Of a DNA stretch of 41,456 nucleotides, positions 32,301-39,594 are shown in pieces. Both the position numbers and the translations under genes were made by a program. Location: NCBI GenBank assembly GCA_026705765.1, contig JAPPAB010000033.1, positions 1-41,456 of the forward strand. Reading direction: 5' to 3'. The notes under the pieces were generated by a model. It was not told the DNA's origin, did no database searches, and was given only the letters and a program-made list of their open reading frames with translations. Within the stretch, counting starts at the first letter, position 1. Each line of letters begins with the position of its first letter. Source of the stretch: Gemmatimonadota bacterium (lineage in GTDB: Bacteria; Latescibacterota; UBA2968).

Positions 32301-34715
32301 TCATCGCCCCTCGTGCTGCCGATTAAGTTGCGCCTTCAATGCGATTTCTGCCGCTTCTGTTGCAACAAAAAAATTTGCGGGATAACGCGCGTATTCCAAA
32401 AGTGACGTATAAATCGCATCTGCCTCATAGTTATTTAAACCCAATCCCGCCAAATACTGGAGCCGCATATTGCGATCCAGATTGATCTGCGCATCTGCGA
32501 GCCATTCGCCCAGATCACGCGCCCGCCCGGCATACGTCGAAAGCAACGCGATAGCTGATCCCAAAGACACATCATTCAGCGAATACCACACCTCCGTGTA
32601 ATCCTCGCGGTCCAAACGCGCCTGCAAAGCATCGACATCGACGGATAGAGGTCCCTCTTGTCCCAACAGCACAACATCATACCCTTCGCCATCATCTTGA
32701 TTGCCCCAAATTGTCCCGTGAGGAAACACCTCAAAAAAAGTCGCTATCTCGCTCTTAACCGCATCTAACCGCGACTCGTAAAGTGGAACCCATTGCGTCA
32801 CAACACCTCCGGGATTCAAACGCTCTTTGCACAATTCAAAATACTCTTTCGAATACAGCGCGCCAGCACCCTTAACCCAGGGGTGAATCGGGTCTGAAGT
32901 AATAATATCGAATTTCTCATCTGTTGCCAGAAGATAATGTCGCGCATCGTCGATAATGATCTCCACGCGGGGATCTTTTAGCACATCGTAGTTCTCTGGG
33001 CCAAAATACACCTCAGCCGCAGGTGGAATCAGCGGCTCGATCTCGCAGATCACAATGCGTTCAACACCTGGATATAAAACATAAATTCCGGCCGTCACCC
33101 CCGCACCACACCCAACCACGAGCACAGAACGCGGCTCTCTGTGCATTAATGCCGAAAGATGCCCCAACAGGCGCTGCAAACGCATATCTTGCGGCTCGCT
33201 GGAAGCAACGATTTTTCCACTAACGTGAAAATTCCGCACGCCGTTATCCAACTCAGACACCGCAACCGATGCATTCATCCCCTCATCCGCGTAAATATAT
33301 GTCGCATCCTCCCCCCAATCGAGAATCGCACGACCATAAGCGATCAGTGCTGGCGGCGGCCCCGGCATACTCCACACCAGCAAAACAACCCCCACCGCAA
33401 CGCCTACCCACCGATCTGATCTGACCGTTCTATCCCCATCTCTCACCTGCCATAGCTCGCGTCCAAATATCAAAACAGCCCCAAATGCAGAAAGGATGAG
33501 CAACACCTGTTGCGCCATCTGCGTCCCCAAAAGCCCGATCAAAACCACACTAAAACCGAGCGCCCCTACAATCGCACCTGCCGTATTGGCCGCATACACA
33601 CTACCGGCCAGCGCGCCGGGATCGCGCCCCTGTAAACGCGCAGCAGCAAGCGCCAGCGGAAAACTCATGCCCCACAGCATAGTCGCGGGGAAAATAGCCA
33701 CAAAACAACGCAGCAAATCCAATTGAAATTGCACCGCATAAGTCCCACCCGATGTCCAGTAAGGAAGCAAATGAGAAAGCGCATAAGCCGCCCAAGCAAT
33801 TGCGCCAACAAGAAGAAGTTGGCACCACCCAAGTGCGATTTTGGGATTTATTTTTGTGCGTGCAAAATATGCCCCCAGACTACTCCCTGCACCCAGTCCG
33901 ATTAGAAAAACTCCCAGAATAATTGAAAAAGCGTAAACAGTCGCTCCCATCATCAGCGATAGCAACCGCGTCCAAATTACCTGAGCACCCAGCGCACACG
34001 CGCCGGAAATTGCAATCGTCACATAAACTCGCCAGGCCTCTATCATCCACAAACTGCGCGTGATTGTCTTTCTCATTGACGCATCGTACTCAGCCCATTG
34101 TGCCAACCCATACCCGACAAGTGCCACGGCCAAATTGAGCGCGACCGCCACATAAGTCGCCGTAACCACATCATACAGGCGCAGCAGATAAAACCCCGCA
34201 AACAAACATCCGCAAACAGCACCGGCAATATTGCCTCCATAAAAAAAACCGAGCCACGAAATACCGCGAGGCGTTGACTCTGTCCACCGCGCTATCGCAG
34301 GCAATGTCGCCCCCATCAACACCGTGGGAAAAAAAAGACAGATTGCACAGACAATCCCCCGCAGGAAGTGTCCCCACAATCCATAAGTTGCCACACCGAT
34401 ATAAACCTCGCCGATCAGAGGCAGTACGAAGAGCAAAATCAGGCCCATGGCACCAATACCCAACTCCAAAAGCGCATAGACCTTTAACGGGTGGTAGCGC
34501 GTTGAAATAATGCGCGAGAGCATCACACTGCCAACGCACATCCCGCCCATAAACGTCCCCAGCAATATGCCGAGAGAAATTGCCGAAGATCCGATGATCA
34601 GTTGCAGCATCTGAAACCAGACAATTTCATAAATGAGCGCGGCGCACCCACTTCCCACAAAGAGGATAACCAGAAAAGGCAAAAATTTTTGATTTGCGTT
34701 CATAGTATCGCTCAT
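32301..34715 (-). CDS. Membrane-embedded spermidine-synthase-like protein
   Basis: 804 residues. Residues 1-440 are a run of about 12-14 hydrophobic segments starting VGSGCAALIYEIVWFQMLQLIIG, the known N-terminal signature of fused, membrane-bound spermidine synthase-like proteins. Residues about 470-720 form a SAM-type methyltransferase fold: VLVVGCGAGVTAGIYVLYPG near 530-550, VICEIEPL, then DARHYLL and DIITSDPIHPW. The aspartates of true spermidine synthase are only partly matched, so another aminopropyl- or methyltransfer on a membrane-side substrate is possible. A helical tail follows. ATG at 34715 overlaps the upstream stop by 4 bases. Why it sits in a sugar operon is unclear. Confidence 0.82.
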   Translation of the reverse strand: MSDTMNANQKFLPFLVILFVGSGCAALIYEIVWFQMLQLIIGSSAISLGILLGTFMGGMCVGSVMLSRIISTRYHPLKVYALLELGIGAMGLILLFVLPLIGEVYIGVATYGLWGHFLRGIVCAICLFFPTVLMGATLPAIARWTESTPRGISWLGFFYGGNIAGAVCGCLFAGFYLLRLYDVVTATYVAVALNLAVALVGYGLAQWAEYDASMRKTITRSLWMIEAWRVYVTIAISGACALGAQVIWTRLLSLMMGATVYAFSIILGVFLIGLGAGSSLGAYFARTKINPKIALGWCQLLLVGAIAWAAYALSHLLPYWTSGGTYAVQFQLDLLRCFVAIFPATMLWGMSFPLALAAARLQGRDPGALAGSVYAANTAGAIVGALGFSVVLIGLLGTQMAQQVLLILSAFGAVLIFGRELWQVRDGDRTVRSDRWVGVAVGVVLLVWSMPGPPPALIAYGRAILDWGEDATYIYADEGMNASVAVSELDNGVRNFHVSGKIVASSEPQDMRLQRLLGHLSALMHREPRSVLVVGCGAGVTAGIYVLYPGVERIVICEIEPLIPPAAEVYFGPENYDVLKDPRVEIIIDDARHYLLATDEKFDIITSDPIHPWVKGAGALYSKEYFELCKERLNPGGVVTQWVPLYESRLDAVKSEIATFFEVFPHGTIWGNQDDGEGYDVVLLGQEGPLSVDVDALQARLDREDYTEVWYSLNDVSLGSAIALLSTYAGRARDLGEWLADAQINLDRNMRLQYLAGLGLNNYEADAIYTSLLEYARYPANFFVATEAAEIALKAQLNRQHEGR

Positions 34716-35866
34716 TGCCTTTCGTCTGCAAGCTGACGCATCGCCGCAGAATGGCTCACACCTTCAGCCCGCAGTCGCCTGTAAGCCGCTTCATCCATCC
34801 CTTCGGGATTGAGAAATGCGCGAATATCGTATCGTCCGGACACTTCAACGGGTAGCTTCCCCTCTTCGATCATCAATTGCAGCGGATAGCCCATTTCCTC
34901 AAGTGGCAGATGTACTACCCGATGTTGCCGCGCAGATTCAAACAGCGCCATCATAATCTCGACGGTCGCACGCGCCTTGCGCCCCGAAGCGCGGTGTTCC
35001 TCCCCCCCTTCTAACCACGCGATCAACTCGCGCACAGAAGCGGCGTTGGTCTCGCCGCCAATTGCGCGATGCCCCTCATCATCTACAATTTCCACATCCT
35101 GCCATCCATCGGTCGTTGCATTGAACAGGCGAACCGAGCTTTCGGTCACCTCCATCAAGCCCTCTGAACCGCGAATCTGAAAAGCCCCCGCATTTTCTCC
35201 CGGGCGGTTCAAATCCGCCTGGATCAAAGCCTGAGCCCCATTGGCAAACGCGACCAGCCCCATACACGCATCTTCAATCGGCGTATCGCGCTCAAAGCGA
35301 TCAGTCTGCCGCTCGACAGCACCCATCACCCATTCGCCCTCTGGATCGTCCAATACAAACCGAATGCCGTCGATAGTATGCGTCGCCCAGTTAATCAACC
35401 CCTGCGCGACCTGTCCATGCACCATTATAGCATCGCCAATGACCTTCTCGCGCATCAAATCCCGCGCTTTTTCCCAACCGGGTGTAAAACGCCGCTGATG
35501 GCTGACCACCAGCCTTGTCCCATTTTTTTCACACGCATCCAGCATGCGATCTGCCTCGCCAAGGCCAATCGCCATAGGCTTTTCGCAAATAACACCCGGC
35601 ACACCGCCATTCGCCGCGCCGATCGTACAATCCGGATGGAGAAGATGCCAGGTGCAAACGCTGACGATATCGAGGTCTTCTTTAGCTACCATATCCTCCA
35701 ACGAAGCATAGGCATTGGGAATGCCAAACTCCTCGCAAAATTGCTCTCGTGCAACCGGATGGGGATCGGCGACAGCCACCATCTCTGCATTGGCCACGCG
35801 CAAATACCCATCGGCGTGACTGCGCGCAATTGAACCGCATCCAATAATACCGACTCTGTAAGTCAT
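34712..35866 (-). CDS. Gfo/Idh/MocA family oxidoreductase (first operon copy)
   Basis: 384 residues. The Rossmann opening is RVGIIGCGSIARSHADGYL; VICEKPMAIG carries the catalytic lysine; HQRRFTPGWEKARDLM and ATHTIDGIRFVL belong to the second domain. A C-terminal extension (about 330-384) has a helical region rich in charge, longer than the 348-residue copy at 14459-15505. ATG at 35866 has AAGGAT 6 bases upstream and overlaps the aminopeptidase stop as ATGA. It is probably a sugar or polyol dehydrogenase of the same pathway as the dehydratase and TIM-barrel isomerase. Confidence 0.9.
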   Translation of the reverse strand: MTYRVGIIGCGSIARSHADGYLRVANAEMVAVADPHPVAREQFCEEFGIPNAYASLEDMVAKEDLDIVSVCTWHLLHPDCTIGAANGGVPGVICEKPMAIGLGEADRMLDACEKNGTRLVVSHQRRFTPGWEKARDLMREKVIGDAIMVHGQVAQGLINWATHTIDGIRFVLDDPEGEWVMGAVERQTDRFERDTPIEDACMGLVAFANGAQALIQADLNRPGENAGAFQIRGSEGLMEVTESSVRLFNATTDGWQDVEIVDDEGHRAIGGETNAASVRELIAWLEGGEEHRASGRKARATVEIMMALFESARQHRVVHLPLEEMGYPLQLMIEEGKLPVEVSGRYDIRAFLNPEGMDEAAYRRLRAEGVSHSAAMRQLADERQ

Positions 35867-36903
35867 AGCGAATCCTTATCCTGATTTTTACGCAACCATT
35901 CCTCCAGCCACAATCCCGGATCCTCTGTGCTCGCACACTGGCGCAAAACCCCAACCGTAGCTTTCAAATTACTATCACACATCAGATACACGCGCGCAAA
36001 AACATCCGTGCGCTCCCGGTAAACCCGGTAAAGCGCCATCCGCGCATTGTTGAGTTCCCACGAAGGAAAGCGGGCATATAGCTCAGTCTTAAGGGGGAGC
36101 GTGTGAAATTCTGTGCGTGCGAAATCGAAAATCTGCTGGCGGAGCGTTATTTTCTGGGGAGAATCGGACTGGTAAAGTGAATCGAGACGGGAGGCAATAT
36201 CGCGCATAAATTTGCGAAAAACAACACCATCTGCACGCTCGTCAAGCACCCGACGCACTACTTCGGAATCTGTGCCGTATTTGCGCTGCAACCACATCAA
36301 TGCCCCGGTTTCACCGACAAAACTCGCCAGACTCTCATTAAAGGTAACATCCCCCTCAATCCACACCGTTGCATGCGTCAACTCGTGAATGATGAGATCG
36401 ACCAGATTGCCTTCGGAATAGCGCAACATAGAGCTCAATACCGGATCGGAAAACCACCCCAGCGTGCTATATGCGCCCACTGGTCGCAAATATGTATCAT
36501 ACCCCTCAGCCACATATCGATCGCGCGCTTCTTCGGCTTTTGCACGATCAAAATATCCCCGGTAGGGAACAGTGCCCACAACAGGGTAAGACCACTCGAG
36601 CGGTTCGAGGCGATCTTTGGGGCAAACAACGAGATTCCACGACACCGGCCCGCGCCCGATATCGACATACGTAGTGTAATTTTCCGAGGTATTTAGACCA
36701 ATTTCGCGTTGGGCAAACGCGCGAATAGTCTGCACGAGTTCCAATTTTGCGCGCTGATCGGGCGAAAGCTTTCCCGCCTCCAGCACTTTTTCAATGGATT
36801 CTGCTCGCCACAGAAGCGCGACCTGCCCTTTGAGCAACTGATAGAGATACCCGATCTCGGATCCGAACGCGAGAATGAGCAGAAACCCAAATAGTCGAAC
36901 CAT
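35863..36903 (-). CDS. Predicted zinc aminopeptidase (PF10023 type)
   Basis: 346 residues. An N-terminal hydrophobic segment (LFGFLLILAFGSEIGYLY) anchors it or serves as a signal. The zinc motif HELTH is near residue 173 (IIHELTHATVW) with a downstream glutamate in FNESLASFVGE, the gluzincin-like arrangement of this family of predicted aminopeptidases. Family marks GWFSDPVLSSML and the YRGYFD stretch are present. It is probably exported or facing the periplasm. Its place inside a sugar-metabolism operon is unusual; a peptide-linked glycan substrate is one speculative reason. Confidence 0.82.
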   Translation of the reverse strand: MVRLFGFLLILAFGSEIGYLYQLLKGQVALLWRAESIEKVLEAGKLSPDQRAKLELVQTIRAFAQREIGLNTSENYTTYVDIGRGPVSWNLVVCPKDRLEPLEWSYPVVGTVPYRGYFDRAKAEEARDRYVAEGYDTYLRPVGAYSTLGWFSDPVLSSMLRYSEGNLVDLIIHELTHATVWIEGDVTFNESLASFVGETGALMWLQRKYGTDSEVVRRVLDERADGVVFRKFMRDIASRLDSLYQSDSPQKITLRQQIFDFARTEFHTLPLKTELYARFPSWELNNARMALYRVYRERTDVFARVYLMCDSNLKATVGVLRQCASTEDPGLWLEEWLRKNQDKDSL

Positions 36904-36912
36904 GCATAATGC

Positions 36913-37467
36913 TCACTGTTCCATGAAATAATAACAAATCATGTGTTGCAAAATAAGATGCATATCTTCGATGCGCCCCATATGGTCAGAGGGAATCACC
37001 ACACAATGTTGAACGAGTTCCCTGAGCTTACCCCCTTCAAATCCCGTAAACCCAATAGTAACACAGCCCACATCGTTGGCATACCGCACCGCCCGCAACA
37101 CATTTTCTGAATTTCCACTCCCACTTATTGCCAGCAAAACATCGTCGGGCTCTGCAAAATTTTTCAATTGCTCGACATACACATCTTCGTAACACAAATC
37201 ATTGCTCAACGCCGTCATCCATTCCACATTATCCGTCAGCGGAATCGTCTTAAAACGCGTTTCGCGCCCAATTGAAGCCCCCTTGCCCATATCGTTCACA
37301 AAATGCGACGCCGTACTCGCGCTACCTCCATTCCCGATGGCATAAATTCTCTTGCGCGTATCTCTCGCTTTGCCAAATTCAGCTATAATACGGGCTATCG
37401 CCCCAGCATCCAGCGACTTGAGCAAAGCCAAATTTTGCGCGATATAATTCTCGACAAAAGCCTCCAT
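36913..37467 (-). CDS. SIS-domain sugar phosphate isomerase (GmhA-like)
   Basis: 184 residues, the length of sedoheptulose-7-phosphate isomerase. The phosphate-binding motifs IYAIGNGGSASTASHFVNDM and LLAISGSGNSENVLRAV are both present, and the C terminus HLILQHMICYYF holds residues that form the active site across the dimer in GmhA. ATG at 37467 has AGGAGG about 6 bases upstream; an open extension to 37503 overlaps the neighbouring gene and lacks a site. It could supply heptose for lipopolysaccharide, but its place between the TIM-barrel isomerase and the aminopeptidase suggests an operon-specific sugar phosphate. Confidence 0.85.
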   Translation of the reverse strand: MEAFVENYIAQNLALLKSLDAGAIARIIAEFGKARDTRKRIYAIGNGGSASTASHFVNDMGKGASIGRETRFKTIPLTDNVEWMTALSNDLCYEDVYVEQLKNFAEPDDVLLAISGSGNSENVLRAVRYANDVGCVTIGFTGFEGGKLRELVQHCVVIPSDHMGRIEDMHLILQHMICYYFMEQ

Positions 37468-37478
37468 CGCAATCCTCC

Positions 37479-38336
37479 TCAGGATAACTGAGCGGCTTGC
37501 CAACTCTCATCCAGCGCGTCGTGTGTTGTTTGCACGGCATCTTGTGCCGCCATTTCCCGCACCGACTGGCTAAAAGGCTCGGACGACACCGGGCCGTCAT
37601 AGCCAATTTTTTGCAGCGCGCTCAAAAAGCCAACCAGGTCAATTACGCCAGTCTCACCCGGCAATGCTCGCTTATTGTCAATCTGATCGCTCACATCAAC
37701 GCCATCGGGCGCGTCATTGACGTGAACATGCACCACATCGTCGGCAGTCAACCCCATCAGGTCTGATAGAGTCCCCAAACCCGTGTACCAGTGCCAGCAA
37801 TCGAGAAGCAGACCCACATTGCCCGTGCCAATCGCATGGCCAAGCGCGAGCATGCCATCCATCGAGTGAATAAACCCATAAGATTTATCAACCCGCAGAG
37901 TGCGCGGCCCAATAAATTCCAGCCCCAGGCTACATCCATGCTCACCCAAAATTTCGGCAATCGGCTTAAAGCGATCAATATGCCACCTCAAATTGTCGCC
38001 AAATTTGCGGTCTTCAGAAGCAGAAGGTATCCATTGAGCAACCCGCATAGCACCCACGGCAGCACCGGCGGCGGCAAACTCTGCCAATTTAGATAAGCCG
38101 GCTTTATACTCGGCTTCATCCCCTCGCCAATTCACGGACAAACCCCACGCGCCGATCCTCAAACCAGCATCGGCAAACAGCCCCTTCACATGTTCTGCAC
38201 CGTGCGCATTAACCAGAGACGTAATCTCCTGAATATTGGGATCAACCCCCTGAAACCCAGCGCGTTTTGCATAGCCGATCAACTCATCAACGCTACCTCT
38301 TACGCCAATAGCACCCGCATTGAGACTTTTAAACAT
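37479..38336 (-). CDS. Xylose isomerase-like TIM-barrel sugar isomerase/epimerase
   Basis: 285 residues of the AP endonuclease 2/xylose isomerase-like fold. Likely metal ligands are the glutamate in LGLEFIGP, the aspartate/histidine in LLLDCWHWY, the histidines in VVHVHVNDAP and the glutamate in VSSEPF near the C terminus. Relatives include inosose isomerase/dehydratase, tagatose epimerase and hydroxypyruvate isomerase. ATG at 38336 has AAGGAG 7 bases upstream. It is the first gene of the eight-gene run. The AT-rich defence-like pair ends 47 bases upstream of it, so the operon promoter must be in that short gap or beyond; none is obvious. Confidence 0.87.
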   Translation of the reverse strand: MFKSLNAGAIGVRGSVDELIGYAKRAGFQGVDPNIQEITSLVNAHGAEHVKGLFADAGLRIGAWGLSVNWRGDEAEYKAGLSKLAEFAAAGAAVGAMRVAQWIPSASEDRKFGDNLRWHIDRFKPIAEILGEHGCSLGLEFIGPRTLRVDKSYGFIHSMDGMLALGHAIGTGNVGLLLDCWHWYTGLGTLSDLMGLTADDVVHVHVNDAPDGVDVSDQIDNKRALPGETGVIDLVGFLSALQKIGYDGPVSSEPFSQSVREMAAQDAVQTTHDALDESWQAAQLS

Positions 38337-38383
38337 TGACTGCTCCTTTCATTCATAACCCCGTAATGTCTGGGCTAATGCTC

Positions 38384-39589
38384 TTAAGTTATGTCAAAAT
38401 ACTTTGGGTCAAAATCTAAGACCCTCTTCTTGATTAAGGGGTTCTTTTTTCGGTTGTTCAACCATCGTACTCTCCAGTACTCAGAGATTTTAGTCTTTGG
38501 CCGGTGATAATATTGGGGCCTTTTTGTTCTACCATTAAGGACCTCAATACTATTTTTAGCCAATGAAACAAAGTATATCTTTCTTTTAAAAGAATGTTTA
38601 AGCAAAAAGTCAGAATTGAATCCGAGTAAATCACCAACTACTCTAATAAGACGCATCCTCCAAGACGGACCGTCACCGAACTTATAGCCTACACTAATTC
38701 CTTTTTCATCAAGATACTTTCTCATCAGGTTAATTGTATTTTCTGTCAGATGCAGCGTACCATATCCGCGTGTTTCTCCAATAGGCTGATACAGCAATTG
38801 GTTGTCATATTTTAGGCGGTTATATTGAGAACTTCTCCCGTATAGACTGGTTGTAAATAAGCAGACTAAATTACTTGATTTTCTTTTAGAAATAAGAGTA
38901 ACTCGATCTTTGTATTTATCTCTGTAAATCTTACGTACTTCGTCAGAGGCAAGAATATAAGAAACCAATTTGCCACCCAAGAGATGGTTGTATGGTGGAA
39001 GAGCACCAATCACATAGGCATCCATCGCATAAATGAGATTATCTGTTCGGGTTTTTTTATCCCAGCCTATATAATCATCTCGCTCTGGAATATGAATTAT
39101 AGGGCTCCCTAAGGCCGCTATACCAATTACAGGTCTGTTAGGAAGTGCTGCATCTCGTATAATTAGCTTGATCCGCCTGCCAACATATTCACTGTATGGT
39201 GATGACCAATAATATCGAAAGAATCGAAAAAGATTGTGTTGGCTTCTTTTTTTACATACTTCAATAACAGGTCGAATTTTAGACTGTAACACTGAAGCAC
39301 CATCTGCTAAGTTATCGCGAGCATAATCGATATGTGCATCGATCCAAGTTCTATTATTGCGAATGATTTCGGATCGCTTCACGCCCATGCTCTGCCGTAT
39401 TATATTTTTATCATAATACTCAGGCGGAGTAACTTCTACTTTGCCGTCACTGAATTCAACCTTCCAATCAAGTCTTAGCAGGTCATGCATTATTGACAGC
39501 TTAACTCTTTCTTCAATTGGCTTATTGTCAAAGTTAAAATCAAGTGTTTCTGTCTGACTCAGGTCAGTGTGTATCTGTAGAGTCTCCAT
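38384..39589 (-). CDS. DUF4338 (DruA-family) protein, predicted anti-phage defence component
   Basis: 401 residues. The central block matches the DUF4338/DruA family: YYWSSPYSEYVGRR (127-139), PVIGIAALGSPIIHIPERD (153-171), IGWDKKTRTDNLIYAMDAY (174-192), GALPPYNHLLGGKLVSYI (195-212), a TTSLYGRSSQYNR stretch (246-258) and YQPIGETRGYGTLHL (267-281). DruA is the first protein of type I Druantia defence systems; its biochemical activity is not established. The C terminus is very basic (RVRWLNNRKKNPLIKKR), consistent with nucleic acid binding. The gene is AT-rich unlike the operon downstream: bases 38581-38640 hold only 17 G or C. It starts 5 bases after the HerA-like gene, so they are one unit. 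Family match is by memory of the conserved blocks. Confidence 0.8.
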   Translation of the reverse strand: METLQIHTDLSQTETLDFNFDNKPIEERVKLSIMHDLLRLDWKVEFSDGKVEVTPPEYYDKNIIRQSMGVKRSEIIRNNRTWIDAHIDYARDNLADGASVLQSKIRPVIEVCKKRSQHNLFRFFRYYWSSPYSEYVGRRIKLIIRDAALPNRPVIGIAALGSPIIHIPERDDYIGWDKKTRTDNLIYAMDAYVIGALPPYNHLLGGKLVSYILASDEVRKIYRDKYKDRVTLISKRKSSNLVCLFTTSLYGRSSQYNRLKYDNQLLYQPIGETRGYGTLHLTENTINLMRKYLDEKGISVGYKFGDGPSWRMRLIRVVGDLLGFNSDFLLKHSFKRKIYFVSLAKNSIEVLNGRTKRPQYYHRPKTKISEYWRVRWLNNRKKNPLIKKRVLDFDPKYFDIT

Positions 39590-39594
39590 TGTGT

